From Vibrio mexicanus (lineage in GTDB: Bacteria; Pseudomonadota; Gammaproteobacteria; Enterobacterales; Vibrionaceae): a stretch of DNA of 39,176 bases. Made by a program: the position numbers and the translations under genes. Shown piece by piece: positions 17,988 to 27,326 of the stretch (positions are counted from its first letter, which is position 1; each line of letters opens with the position of its first letter). The notes under the pieces were generated by a model. The model was not told the DNA's origin. It searched no databases and was given only the letters and a program-made list of their open reading frames with translations. The stretch spans positions 1-39,176 of the forward strand of contig NZ_JYJP01000066.1 in assembly GCF_001012815.1 (NCBI RefSeq). Reading direction: 5' to 3'.

Positions 17988-19805
17988 ATGGAAACTATTA
18001 ACCCTTTTCGTTTACCACGTGTCACACCTTTTGGTGTGGGTGAGAACATTGCCGAATGGGCAACAGGGCTAAGCAAACTAGGAAAGTACTACCATCAGCG
18101 CCCAGCAGGCTGCAGCACCGAAGAATTCCTGCGTTTCACGTTAGAAGTGCTAGGCATCGATTATCAAATTTCTCGCGGCAGTTTAGATAACATTCCAAAG
18201 TGCGGCGCTACCGTGATCGTTGCAAACCACCCTTTAGGATGTGTTGAAGGCGTTATTCTTGCCGAACTGCTTCTAATGATTCGTAAAGACATCAAAATAC
18301 TCGCTAACCAATATTTAAAGACCGTTCCTGAATTAGAAAAGCTATTCATCGGCGTGGATGTGTTCGACTCGGAAAGTGCGCACAAATCGAATATGAAGGC
18401 ACTGAGAGATGCGAATCGCCATTTAGAAGAAGGCGGCCTGCTGCTTATGTTCCCTGCAGGCGAAGTCTCTCACTTGGTCGGTGAAAAGCAGCCACGTCAA
18501 AAGAAAAAACAGCGACTGGAAGATAAAGACTGGAACCGATCAGTGAGCATGCTGATCCACAAACACAAAGCCGCGACGGTACCGGTTTACATTGATGGCG
18601 CGAACTCAAAGCCATTCTATCTCGCCGCTAAGATCCATCCTATGCTTCGCACCTTAATGCTTGGCAGAGAGCTACTTAATAAGCAGTCGACAGAAATCGG
18701 CCTGTCGATTGGTGATGTGATCAAATACAAAGAGATCAAACAGCTTTCAAACACGCAGTTGGTTAACTACCTGAGATTGAATACTTATCTGCTAAATCGT
18801 CACGATCAAAGTCCGCTGTCAGTCCACTCTGACCAAGAGTCCGAACTGCTGCCGGTTGCCAACCCTCTCCCTACCAATGAGATACTGGACGATATCAACA
18901 GGCTTCCGGAGAGTGACCATCTACTCTCGAGTGGTGAGTTTGATGTCTACTGCACCAGTGCAGACAACATCCCTTCTCTACTGCATGAAATTGGCAGAAT
19001 GAGAGAAGTTAACTTCCGTGCGGTTGGTGAAGGCACTGGCCTTGCGATCGACATTGATGAATTTGACCGTGACTACCAGCACCTGTTTGTTTGGAACAGA
19101 GAAAAAAATAATTTGGTTGGCGCCTATCGTTTAGGGTTTATCGACAAGCTGATAGAGAAAAAGGGCCTAGGTGGCCTCTACTCTCGCACTTTGTTTGACT
19201 ACGATGACGACTTCTTAAAAACCATGGGCAAATCCATCGAGATGGGACGCTCAGTTATTGCTCAGGAATACCAAAGAAGCATGAGCGCATTACTACTTCT
19301 TTGGAAGGGAATCGCGACTTACGTTTCCAACAATCCCGACTATACCCATCTGTTTGGTCCAGTAAGTATCAGTAACGACTATAGCGACCATGCAAGAAAG
19401 CTTCTGATCGATACGATCAAGCTGCACTATTACGATGCCGACAGTTCTGAGTACGTCAAACCAACAAACCCTTGGCCAGCGAGCGACAATGATTGGAACA
19501 GACAACAGCTTTCGGCACTTGATGACCTACAACTTCTTTCTCGCGTCATTTCCCGTTTAGACAAGGGTAAAACAGTGCCTGTACTGCTCAGACAATACCT
19601 ATCACTCAACGGCAAGATCGTCTCATTCAACATCGATCCAAACTTCAACAATGCTCTAGACGGCCTGATTGTGGTGGATCTTCGTGATGTCGAACCTAAA
19701 ACATTGGCGCGCTACATGGGTGTTGGCCAAGCTACCGATACCTTGAGTACCATAGAGAAGAGTTCGAAGACCTCAGCTTGGTCGGTTGATAAACTTAGAC
19801 GTTAA
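17988..19805 (+). CDS. olsF: Bifunctional ornithine lipid synthase OlsF (PlsC-like plus GNAT-like acyltransferase)
   Basis: A 605-residue two-domain protein. Residues ~1-270 are a PlsC-type acyltransferase: the catalytic H81 lies in VANHPLGCVEG and the FPAGEVS motif follows. Residues ~315-490 resemble OlsB/GNAT-type N-acyltransferases (RAVGEGTGL ... HLFVWNREKNNLVGAYRLG). In Serratia OlsF the C-terminal domain N-acylates ornithine and the N-terminal domain adds the second acyl chain, giving phosphorus-free ornithine lipids. The V. cholerae counterpart beside glmS, once labelled hemolysin, has been linked to PhoB-dependent ornithine lipids under phosphate limitation. The Pho box array upstream agrees. 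Convergent with glmS; ribosome site AGAGGT. Confidence 0.88.
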   Translation: METINPFRLPRVTPFGVGENIAEWATGLSKLGKYYHQRPAGCSTEEFLRFTLEVLGIDYQISRGSLDNIPKCGATVIVANHPLGCVEGVILAELLLMIRKDIKILANQYLKTVPELEKLFIGVDVFDSESAHKSNMKALRDANRHLEEGGLLLMFPAGEVSHLVGEKQPRQKKKQRLEDKDWNRSVSMLIHKHKAATVPVYIDGANSKPFYLAAKIHPMLRTLMLGRELLNKQSTEIGLSIGDVIKYKEIKQLSNTQLVNYLRLNTYLLNRHDQSPLSVHSDQESELLPVANPLPTNEILDDINRLPESDHLLSSGEFDVYCTSADNIPSLLHEIGRMREVNFRAVGEGTGLAIDIDEFDRDYQHLFVWNREKNNLVGAYRLGFIDKLIEKKGLGGLYSRTLFDYDDDFLKTMGKSIEMGRSVIAQEYQRSMSALLLLWKGIATYVSNNPDYTHLFGPVSISNDYSDHARKLLIDTIKLHYYDADSSEYVKPTNPWPASDNDWNRQQLSALDDLQLLSRVISRLDKGKTVPVLLRQYLSLNGKIVSFNIDPNFNNALDGLIVVDLRDVEPKTLARYMGVGQATDTLSTIEKSSKTSAWSVDKLRR

Positions 19806-19811
19806 AAGCTC

Positions 19812-19837
19812 AAAGGCGAGCAATCTGCTCGCCTTTT
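19812..19837 (+). terminator. olsF terminator
   Basis: Stem AAAGGCGAGCA / TGCTCGCCTTT, 3-base loop and T5 tail, just after the olsF stop and between convergent olsF and glmS. Confidence 0.9.
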
Positions 19838-19872
19838 TGTCATCGCTCTTTGAGCTATTATGTCAAAGGAAG

Positions 19873-21702
19873 TTATTCTACAGTCACACTCTTAGCGAGG
19901 TTACGTGGCTGATCCACATCGGTACCTTTGATCAGGGCAACATAGTAAGACAGTAATTGCAGCGGTAACGTGTACACAATTGGCGCAATGAACTCGTCAC
20001 AATGCGGTACATTTAGTACCTTCATTGTATCATCACTCTCAAATGCTGCTTGTGCATCGGCGAATACGTACATCAAACCACCACGTGCGCGAACTTCCTC
20101 TACATTTGATTTGAGCTTTTCTAACAGTTCATTGTTTGGAGCAACGACAATAACTGGCATCTCTGCATCAATAAGAGCAAGAGGCCCATGTTTAAGCTCA
20201 CCAGCGGCATACGCTTCAGCGTGGATGTAAGAGATTTCTTTAAGCTTTAACGCTCCCTCCATCGCAATCGCAGATTGCTCTCCTCGCCCTAGGAACAATG
20301 AATGATTTTTGTCAGCAAAATCCTCGGCAAGCGCTTCAATTTGTTCTGCCATCGACAGAGTTTGCTCAATTTTTGCAGGCAAAGACTGCAACGCAGATAC
20401 CAACTGAGCTTCTTGTTCAGAAGTCATCAAGTTAAAGTGCCCAATTGCACCAGCCAACATCAATAGCCCCGCGAGTTGAACTGTGAAGGCTTTAGTAGAA
20501 GCTACACCAATTTCAGCACCCGCTTTCATCATATACGACAAATCAGATTCACGTACCAATGATGACCCAGGCACGTTACAAATCGTTAGGCTCGCCATAT
20601 AGCCCATCTCTTTTGCAAGACGCAGCGCAGCTAATGTATCAGCGGTTTCGCCAGACTGAGAAATTGTCACCAATAATGAGTTCTCAAACACATGAGACTT
20701 ACGGTAACGAAACTCTGACGCAATCTCGACATTGCATGATACTCCTGCCCACTCTTCAAGCCAGTAGCGTGCAACCATTCCCGCATGATAACTGGTACCA
20801 CAAGCAATGATCTGAACGTGCTTCACTTTGCTTAGCAAGTCTGGAGCGTTGTCACCAAAAATAGATGAGATAACTTGTCCATTCGCTAGACGCCCTTCTA
20901 GCGTGCGTTGAATTGCCACAGGTTGCTCATAAATCTCTTTTAGCATGTAGTGGCGGTACTCACCTTTATCGCCTGAATCATGCGAAACTTCTGACTCTTT
21001 CACCTCACGCTCAACACGTTCACCAGTGCTATCGTAAATCGACACTTCAAAACGGGTGACCTCCGCGACATCACCTTCTTCAAGGAAAGCAAAGCGGCGA
21101 GTGACAGGAAGAAGGGCTAGTTGGTCAGAGGCAATAAAATGTTCACCCATACCATAGCCAATGACCAGTGGGCTGCCTGAGCGTGCCACGACTACTCGGC
21201 TTGGATCTGCTTTATCAAACACCACTGTGCCGTAGGCACCTTCTAGTTGCTTAACCGTTTTCTGTAGCGCCTCAAGTAGCGAGTCGCTGGTGCGCAGTTC
21301 CCACTCAACTAAGTGAGCGATCACTTCGGTATCGGTTTGAGACTCAAACACATAACCGCGCTCAACTAGCAGCTCACGCAACACCTGATGGTTTTCAATA
21401 ATGCCGTTATGCACAACGGCAATATTGCCCGACATATGTGGGTGAGCATTCACTTCAGATGGTTCACCGTGTGTCGCCCAACGTGTATGAGCGATCCCCG
21501 TACCGCCCGCGACTTGTTTCTTAGAAACCGCTTGAGCCAGTTCGTTCACTTTCCCTAGACGACGCAGGCGAGTCAGGTTTGATTGGCTATCGACGACTGC
21601 AACCCCCGCAGAGTCGTAACCTCGATACTCAAGCCTTCTTAGACCCTCAACTAGAATTTCTGCTACATCGCGTTGCGCTACTGCACCAACAATTCCACAC
21701 AT
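19873..21702 (-). CDS. glmS: Glutamine--fructose-6-phosphate aminotransferase (isomerising)
   Basis: GlmS (609 residues) makes glucosamine-6-phosphate from fructose-6-phosphate and glutamine, the first step to UDP-GlcNAc for peptidoglycan and LPS. The N-terminal glutaminase has the nucleophile Cys2 ([11 protein letters not shown]) and HTRWATHG; two SIS sugar-phosphate domains follow ([46 protein letters not shown]), and the C-terminus is the typical [19 protein letters not shown] ribosome site precedes it. It lies 70 bases after a DeoR-family regulator on the same strand, probably an operon. Confidence 0.97.
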   Translation of the reverse strand: MCGIVGAVAQRDVAEILVEGLRRLEYRGYDSAGVAVVDSQSNLTRLRRLGKVNELAQAVSKKQVAGGTGIAHTRWATHGEPSEVNAHPHMSGNIAVVHNGIIENHQVLRELLVERGYVFESQTDTEVIAHLVEWELRTSDSLLEALQKTVKQLEGAYGTVVFDKADPSRVVVARSGSPLVIGYGMGEHFIASDQLALLPVTRRFAFLEEGDVAEVTRFEVSIYDSTGERVEREVKESEVSHDSGDKGEYRHYMLKEIYEQPVAIQRTLEGRLANGQVISSIFGDNAPDLLSKVKHVQIIACGTSYHAGMVARYWLEEWAGVSCNVEIASEFRYRKSHVFENSLLVTISQSGETADTLAALRLAKEMGYMASLTICNVPGSSLVRESDLSYMMKAGAEIGVASTKAFTVQLAGLLMLAGAIGHFNLMTSEQEAQLVSALQSLPAKIEQTLSMAEQIEALAEDFADKNHSLFLGRGEQSAIAMEGALKLKEISYIHAEAYAAGELKHGPLALIDAEMPVIVVAPNNELLEKLKSNVEEVRARGGLMYVFADAQAAFESDDTMKVLNVPHCDEFIAPIVYTLPLQLLSYYVALIKGTDVDQPRNLAKSVTVE

Positions 21703-21772
21703 AGAGACACCTCTTCCTTATTTTTTATTATCCCAACAGGCAGCAAGCAAAGGCCATAAAGTGGGTAATTTA

Positions 21773-22533
21773 TTACGCACAGATTACGGTAATACCGAGT
21801 GCTTCGATTTCTTGTTTATCTTCTGATTTGATATCTCGGTCTGTCACCAAGATATCGATACTGTCCCAACCCAATTCTAGATTTGGGATTTTGCGACCAA
21901 TTTTGTCTGATTCGATCATCACAATGACTTCGCGGCAGACTTCGGCCATGACCTTGCTTAAACCAACTAACTCATTAAATGTAGTTGTTCCTCGCTAAGA
22001 TCGATACCGTCCGCCCCAATAAATAGCTGATCAAAGTCGTATGAACGTAAAACCGACTCTGCAACTTGGCCTTGAAAAGATTCAGAATGCGTGTCCCAAG
22101 TGCCACCAGTCATTAGTAAAGTAGGCTCGTTTTCCAGCTCATTAAGCGCGTTCGCGACGTGCAACGAGTTGGTCATTACAACCAAGCCACGTTTGTGATT
22201 GAGTTGCTCAATTAAGGCCGCTGTTGTGCTACCGCTGTCGATCACAAGTCGATTGTGGTCTCGAATCAAGTTTGCAGCTAATTTTGCCAACTCTGACTTT
22301 CGCACTGAAACTTTTTTAGTCAATTCATCGTTAATCACTTCTTTCGGCAGTGCAATGGCACCGCCATAGCGCCTTAGTAATTGACCATTTTTCTCAAGTG
22401 ATGCAAGATCCTTTCTAATTGTGACCTCTGAGGTTTCAAATTTGTTAGAAAGTTCCTCAACGCTCACTTCACCTTTATCATTAACTAAGTTAGAAATGGC
22501 GTGCCTTCTCAGCTGAGTATTTCGTTTCGACAT
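21773..22533 (-). CDS. DeoR/GlpR-family transcriptional regulator linked to glmS, frameshifted near 21990
   Basis: The N-terminus has the DeoR helix-turn-helix (GEVSVEELSNKFETSEVTIRKDLASLE) and the C-terminus a sugar-phosphate sensor (IDSGSTTAALIEQL, LLMTGGTWD, FIGADGIDL). The frame stops at 21967 after 188 residues, but the next frame carries the rest (GTTTFNELVGLSKVMAEVC ... ALGITVICA) to 21773. One missing G near 21990 explains it; corrected length is 253 residues. Lying directly upstream of glmS, it probably responds to an amino-sugar phosphate and controls glmS, as proposed for Pseudomonas GlmR. Repeated TTTCGA half-sites lie upstream of its own start. Confidence 0.85.
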
Positions 22534-22608
22534 TCATTAATCACAATTTAAGTTTCGATTTGAAACAAAGTGTAGTTGAATCGAAACTTATTTGTCCATT
22601 TATTTCGA
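22520..22608. promoter_or_regulatory. Candidate operator cluster of the DeoR-family regulator
   Basis: A perfect 12-base inverted repeat, TAAGTTTCGATT (22549-22560) and AATCGAAACTTA (22579-22590), lies just upstream of the regulator. Further TTTCG-type half-sites occur at about 22520-22530 and 22600-22608, and GTTTC-GATTT-GAAAC (22552-22566) is a nested palindrome. DeoR-family proteins commonly bind several such repeats. Confidence 0.6.
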
Positions 22609-22963
22609 TCCAAAAAATTAATCTTTAGCGCAAAAACCTTGTCCTAAGACAATTCTTAAACAGTGATATTGGATTCATTCGGTGGTAGAATTCCCACCCG
22701 AAAAGAAACAAAATTACAGAATTGACCGTTATTTTTTTGCAATCTAACCCTTTTAGAGTGGTTAGGTCACAAAAAGTCTGGATTTGAGTGAAACTTATCA
22801 GTCATAAAATGACTTAATTTGATGAAAGACTTTCAGCCAAAACGTGAAAAATGGAACATCGCTTACTTCCTTAGCAGGCACAAAATGCTAAGCCAATAAG
22901 CCCTCATTTTGGCTCTGTAACCAACTTTCAAATTGTAACAATACTTACCGGAGAGTATCTTCC
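22609..22963 (+). promoter_or_regulatory. Long pykF upstream region
   Basis: No gene seen. A perfect inverted repeat AGTCAT-AAA-ATGACT (22800-22814) could be an operator. A CTTAGCA / TGCTAAG hairpin (22870-22876, 22886-22892) lies in the probable leader. The pykF ribosome site is CGGAGAG. No promoter could be assigned with confidence. Confidence 0.35.
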
Positions 22964-24376
22964 ATGAAAAAGACCAAAATCGTTTGTACGATTGGCCCTA
23001 AAACTGAATCTGTTGAGAAACTAACTGAACTTGTAAATGCAGGCATGAACGTAATGCGCCTGAACTTTTCTCACGGTGACTTTGCAGAGCACGGCACTCG
23101 TATTGCGAACTTCCGTAAAGTAATGGAAGAGAAAGGCGAGCAACTTGCTATCCTTCTAGACACTAAAGGTCCAGAAATCCGCACAATCAAACTAGAAAAC
23201 GGCGACGACGTTGATCTAGTCGCTGGTCAAGAATTCACTTTCACAACTGACGCTTCAGTTGTAGGTAACAAAAACACTGTTGCTGTAACTTACCCAGGCT
23301 TCGCTGCTGACCTAGCAGCGGGTAACACTATCCTAGTTGATGACGGCCTAATCGAGATGGAAGTTATCGCAACAACTGAAACTGAAGTTAAGTGTAAAGT
23401 TCTTAACAACGGTGCTCTAGGCGAAAACAAAGGTGTTAACCTTCCAGGCGTTTCTGTTCAACTTCCTGCACTATCTGAAAAAGATAAAGCTGATCTTAAA
23501 TTCGGTTGTGAGCAAGGCGTTGACTTCGTTGCTGCTTCTTTCATCCGTAAAGAAGAAGACGTTAAAGAAATCCGCGAGCTTCTAAACGCAAACGGCGGCG
23601 AGAACATCCACATCATCTCTAAGATCGAAAACCAAGAAGGTGTTGATAACTTCGACGCTATTCTAGAAGCTTCTGACGGCATCATGGTTGCTCGTGGTGA
23701 CCTAGGTGTTGAAATCCCAGCTGAAGAAGTAATCTTCGCTCAGAAGATGATGATCGAGAAGTGTAACCGTGCACGTAAGATGGTTATCACTGCAACTCAA
23801 ATGCTTGACTCTATGATCAGCAACCCACGTCCAACTCGTGCAGAAGCGGGTGACGTTGCGAACGCAATCATGGACGGTACTGACGCAGTAATGCTTTCTG
23901 GTGAAACTGCTAAAGGTAAGTACCCAGTAGAAGCGGTAACTATCATGGCTCAAATCGCGAACCGTACTGATTCAGCTCTAAAAGCTGAGCTAGGTTCTCG
24001 TCTAGACAGCCCACGTCTACGCATCACTGAAGCAGTATGTAAAGGCGCAGTAGACACAGCTGAGAAACTAGCTGCTCCTTTAATCGTTGTTGCTACTGAG
24101 GGTGGTAAGTCTGCACGTTCTGTACGTAAGTACTTCCCAACTGCAAACATCCTAGCACTGACAACTAACGAGAAGACAGCTGCACAACTAGTACTAACTA
24201 AAGGTGTTAAGCCAGTACTTGTTGACTCTATCGAAAGCACTGATGCGTTCTACCTAAGCGGTAAAGAGATTGCTCTACAATCTGGCCTGGGTAACAAAGG
24301 TGACATCGTTGTTATGGTTTCTGGTGCTCTAGTTGCTTCAGGTACTACTAACACTGCATCTGTACACGTTCTTTAA
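22964..24376 (+). CDS. pykF: Pyruvate kinase, type I
   Basis: A 470-residue pyruvate kinase, converting phosphoenolpyruvate and ADP to pyruvate and ATP. The N-terminal [14 protein letters not shown] and [13 protein letters not shown], the active-site [28 protein letters not shown] and [11 protein letters not shown] are all intact. Length and start match the PykF type (fructose-bisphosphate-activated in E. coli). Codon use is strongly biased, as expected of a highly expressed gene. Confidence 0.96.
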   Translation: MKKTKIVCTIGPKTESVEKLTELVNAGMNVMRLNFSHGDFAEHGTRIANFRKVMEEKGEQLAILLDTKGPEIRTIKLENGDDVDLVAGQEFTFTTDASVVGNKNTVAVTYPGFAADLAAGNTILVDDGLIEMEVIATTETEVKCKVLNNGALGENKGVNLPGVSVQLPALSEKDKADLKFGCEQGVDFVAASFIRKEEDVKEIRELLNANGGENIHIISKIENQEGVDNFDAILEASDGIMVARGDLGVEIPAEEVIFAQKMMIEKCNRARKMVITATQMLDSMISNPRPTRAEAGDVANAIMDGTDAVMLSGETAKGKYPVEAVTIMAQIANRTDSALKAELGSRLDSPRLRITEAVCKGAVDTAEKLAAPLIVVATEGGKSARSVRKYFPTANILALTTNEKTAAQLVLTKGVKPVLVDSIESTDAFYLSGKEIALQSGLGNKGDIVVMVSGALVASGTTNTASVHVL

Positions 24377-24397
24377 TAGAGCTTGTAAATTGCATAT

Positions 24398-24424
24398 AAA
24401 AAGAGGGCATTAGCCTCTTTTTTT
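24398..24424 (+). terminator. pykF terminator
   Basis: AAAGAGG / CCTCTTT stem, 7-base loop GCATTAG, T-run of about nine. Confidence 0.88.
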
Positions 24425-24467
24425 GTGTCTCAAATAAGCAAAAGGCATGACACACCCTTTATTAATG

Positions 24468-24510
24468 GTATATTGTTCCGTTATGTACGGATGTTTAGCA
24501 GTATACTGTT
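24468..24510 (+). promoter_or_regulatory. Direct repeat at the GntR-family gene promoter
   Basis: GTATATTGTT (24468-24477) and GTATACTGTT (24501-24510) are near-identical and exactly 33 bases (three helical turns) apart, with CCGT-TATGT-ACGG (24478-24490) between. They lie immediately upstream of the regulator's ribosome site, so they may be an autoregulatory operator; TATACT could also serve as a -10 element. Confidence 0.4.
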
Positions 24511-24523
24511 ACAGAGGAATAAA

Positions 24524-25186
24524 ATGTCTAGCCCCACTCTTGCCGATAAGGTCTCACAGATCATCTATAGTGACATACTCAATGGTGAGCTTGCTCCAGG
24601 ACAAAAACTCGTAGTTGCCGAGTTAAAGGAGAAGTACCAAGTAGGTGCCTCCCCAATTCGAGAAGCTCTCGTCCAACTTTCATGGCAAAAGTGTATTGAG
24701 TTCAAACCACAAAAAGGCTGCTGGGTAGCCAACACCTGCTTTGATGAACTTCAAGACTTACTAACAAGCCTCCAAGCTATTTTCCCTCCCCTTATCAAAC
24801 AATCTATTGCAGCCAAAAACCACGATTGGGAACGTAAGTTACTTCAGGCTTACCATCAATTGGCGAGGCTCCAGAATCCAAATCAAGCCGGTATTAAAGT
24901 CTGGTTAGAAGGTATTGATGAGTTCTACCAAGCGCTGCTGGATGGCTGCGAGACGCAGACGCTATATGAATTTTGTACCACGATCATCAAACGCTTGATG
25001 CGCTATCGCTACCTAGCATTACGATACAACGTGGAGGATTCCTCAAGCATTACTGACTTCGACGCCATCCTTCGATTTGCTCTTAACAAGCAATCTGATG
25101 ACGTGATTGGTAAGATCAAGAGCATCATTGAAAAAGACCAACAAAGAATGGTTCGCGCACTGACTGAGCTTAATCATCAAAGCTAA
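24524..25186 (+). CDS. GntR-family transcriptional regulator (FCD-type)
   Basis: A 220-residue regulator. A winged helix-turn-helix fills residues ~5-75 (LADKVSQIIYSDILNGELAPG ... VGASPIREALVQL), followed by an all-helical C-terminal domain of FCD type that normally binds a small organic acid. The start at 24524 has an AGAGGAAT ribosome site; the upstream in-frame extension runs into the pykF terminator and is rejected. Targets are unknown. It is monocistronic between pykF and the convergent yggE-like gene. Confidence 0.85.
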   Translation: MSSPTLADKVSQIIYSDILNGELAPGQKLVVAELKEKYQVGASPIREALVQLSWQKCIEFKPQKGCWVANTCFDELQDLLTSLQAIFPPLIKQSIAAKNHDWERKLLQAYHQLARLQNPNQAGIKVWLEGIDEFYQALLDGCETQTLYEFCTTIIKRLMRYRYLALRYNVEDSSSITDFDAILRFALNKQSDDVIGKIKSIIEKDQQRMVRALTELNHQS

Positions 25187-25215
25187 CGTCCTGAATTTTT
25201 ACTTTACCAAATAAT

Positions 25216-25243
25216 AAAGGCTTGCCAATGGCAAGCCTTTTTC
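25216..25243. terminator. Bidirectional terminator between the GntR-family and yggE-like genes
   Basis: Perfect stem AAAGGCTTGCC / GGCAAGCCTTT with a 3-base loop and T-run, between convergent genes. Confidence 0.88.
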
Positions 25244-25257
25244 AATCTTGAATCCGA

Positions 25258-25953
25258 TCAGTCCAACTGATAAATGACGTCGACTCGATCACGAATGATC
25301 AATGTTGAGTCTTGATAGCTATTCGATTCCGTTGCCGCGTCCATCGCCATCGCACGCATCATCACAGGTTGGCTGTGTTGCATGTTGTAGTTGATCTTCC
25401 AAACATCCCCTAGCTGACGCTCAAACCCTTCAGCCAGTGCACTCGCTTTATAGTTGGCATCTTTGATCGCTGCGAGTCTAGCTCGATCTTGGTACTTCGC
25501 CTGATCTTTCACTTTAAGTTCAATACTGTCGACTTGGTTAATACCTTGCTTCAAAGCAATATCGAGATAGCTATTGAGCTTAGCCAGTTCTTGAACCGTC
25601 ACTGTCACTGAGCGGCTAGCTCGATAGCCCACCAGCTCTGGCTGACCTTTCTTTGGATAATGATACTGAGGCGCAATGGAGAGATTAGAACTCTTAATAC
25701 TGTCATTAGATACGCCAGCAGCTTTTAGGCTTGCAAGGAAGCCATCAATGGTGCGATCGACGGTCTGCTTCGCCTGCTCAGCAGTTAATGTTGTCTCGAC
25801 AACTTTAACTTTGAATACAGCCATGTCAGGTGTCGCCACCACTTCACCATAGCCGGTTGTGGCAATATGCGGGAACTCTGGGCTTTGCGCCATTACGGTA
25901 GCAGGTACAGACAGACTCATGACAGTGAGGACAAGGGGAGAGAAAACCTTCAT
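25258..25953 (-). CDS. SIMPL-domain (DUF541) periplasmic protein, YggE-like
   Basis: A 231-residue exported protein with a signal peptide (hydrophobic core LVLTVMSLSVPATV, likely cleavage after VMA-Q) and a SIMPL domain (TTGYGEVVATPDMAVFKVKV ... YRASRSVTVTVQELAKLNSYLD). E. coli YggE is linked to lower oxidative stress; the molecular role is not established. It follows mscS as in the E. coli epd-pgk-fbaA-mscS-argO-yggE region, but argO is absent here. The mscS terminator lies between them, so it is transcribed separately. Confidence 0.88.
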   Translation of the reverse strand: MKVFSPLVLTVMSLSVPATVMAQSPEFPHIATTGYGEVVATPDMAVFKVKVVETTLTAEQAKQTVDRTIDGFLASLKAAGVSNDSIKSSNLSIAPQYHYPKKGQPELVGYRASRSVTVTVQELAKLNSYLDIALKQGINQVDSIELKVKDQAKYQDRARLAAIKDANYKASALAEGFERQLGDVWKINYNMQHSQPVMMRAMAMDAATESNSYQDSTLIIRDRVDVIYQLD

Positions 25954-26080
25954 TCGAACAAACCTTATACAAACAAGACTTAAATATAATAGAAGTAAGA
26001 CGCTTCAAGACCAGAAAAATTCCCAGAAATGACATAAGTCTGACTTAAGAAATTCTATAAATAGGCTCGATATTTCAATA

Positions 26081-26107
26081 AAAAAGCGAGGCATTGCCTC
26101 GCTTTTT
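26081..26107 (-). terminator. mscS terminator
   Basis: Stem AAAAAGCGAGGC / GCCTCGCTTTTT with a 3-base loop; it gives a T-run in the minus-strand transcript 21 bases after the mscS stop. Confidence 0.88.
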
Positions 26108-26127
26108 CAACTTATTCACGTAATGAA

Positions 26128-26994
26128 CTAAGATTCCACTTTGTTCAAATGAACGTCCATTTGTGGGAATGGGATCTCAATACCTTCTGCATCCAGCGCT
26201 TCTTTAATCGCTTGCAGAGAATCAAAATAAACATCCCAGTAATCGGCTGTTTTCACCCAAGGGCGAACCACGAAGTTTACCGAAGAGTCAGCCAGCGCAA
26301 CCACACCAATCGTCGTACCTGGCTCTTTAAGAATACGCTCATCCGCCTCAAGCACTTTCGCGATTACTTCTTTGGTCTTCTTCAGATCCGCACCGTAAGA
26401 AACACCAATCACGTGGTCAATACGACGCGTCTCATGACGAGAGTAGTTCGTGATCGGGCTACCGATAACGCTGCCATTCGGCACCACAACCATCTTATTA
26501 TCTGGAGTTGTTAGAATCGTTTGGAAAATTTGGATTGAATCAACAGAGCCAGCAACACCACCAATCTCTACATAGTCACCTGATTTGAATGGGCGGAAGC
26601 CAACAATCAATACACCTGCTGCAAAGTTTGATAGTGAACCTTGAAGAGCTAAACCAATCGCAAGACCAGCAGCACCAATCACAGCAACAACTGAAGCAGT
26701 TTGAACGCCTAATCGGCCTAACGCTGCAATCAATACGATAACAAACAAAGTGTAGCGAACTAAGCCATGGATAAACTCAATAACTGCTTTGTCCATCTTC
26801 TTCTTGTTAAGTACCTTAGCAACGCTATTTGCCACTGCCTTAACTACGATGTTACCGATGAATAGAATAAGCAGGGCAGAAAAAATATTCACACCATACT
26901 GAACGAGCAAATCAGAATTATTCGTTAGCCAGCTCTCAGCCTGTTCAATTCCATCGATTAACGGGGTTTCCAAGCCCACTGATTCTTCAGCCAT
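26128..26994 (-). CDS. mscS: Small-conductance mechanosensitive channel MscS
   Basis: A 288-residue MscS, which opens on membrane tension to release solutes in hypo-osmotic shock. Three membrane helices are seen: ~33-54, ~78-96 and the pore-lining TM3 at ~103-135 with its Gly/Ala pattern (VIGAAGLAIGLALQGSLSNFAAG). The beta domain (GDYVEIGGVAGSVDSIQIFQT, VVVPNGSVIGSPITNYS) and C-terminal alpha/beta domain follow. The start at 26994 has a GAGGATG ribosome site at good spacing; the 27003 start would place it too close. It is downstream of fbaA, whose terminator separates the two. Confidence 0.95.
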   Translation of the reverse strand: MAEESVGLETPLIDGIEQAESWLTNNSDLLVQYGVNIFSALLILFIGNIVVKAVANSVAKVLNKKKMDKAVIEFIHGLVRYTLFVIVLIAALGRLGVQTASVVAVIGAAGLAIGLALQGSLSNFAAGVLIVGFRPFKSGDYVEIGGVAGSVDSIQIFQTILTTPDNKMVVVPNGSVIGSPITNYSRHETRRIDHVIGVSYGADLKKTKEVIAKVLEADERILKEPGTTIGVVALADSSVNFVVRPWVKTADYWDVYFDSLQAIKEALDAEGIEIPFPQMDVHLNKVES

Positions 26995-27270
26995 AAAAAG
27001 CATCCTCTATACGTAACGACTCAAAAAATGTGTTGCCTGAACTTCGATAGTTTTCCAGGCACTATTATTGACATGTTCAATCTATGCCAAGATTTCGGCA
27101 CAATATCTTATCTGTAACAATTTGCAAAGTAAGAGTTATGTGAGAAATAGCATAAGCTTAGATTGCCATACTCTTTTAACATCAAACCATTACAGGTTAC
27201 GCAATGCATTTACATTTCGCTAGCATTTTTATGACTAACTTAGAGCATTTAAAGGCGATTCTCAGGTACA
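26995..27270. other. mscS upstream region
   Basis: About 275 bases without a gene, AT-rich, lying between the fbaA terminator and mscS. It should contain the mscS promoter on the minus strand. I see no clear operator. Confidence 0.4.
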
Positions 27271-27296
27271 AAAAAACCCGCCATAAGGCGGGTTTT
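27271..27296 (-). terminator. fbaA terminator
   Basis: AACCCGCC / GGCGGGTT stem with an ATAA loop; the A-run on the left becomes a T7 tail for the minus-strand transcript. Confidence 0.9.
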
Positions 27297-27326
27297 CAAA
27301 ACTGAGTAACGTTTATAATCGAGTGA

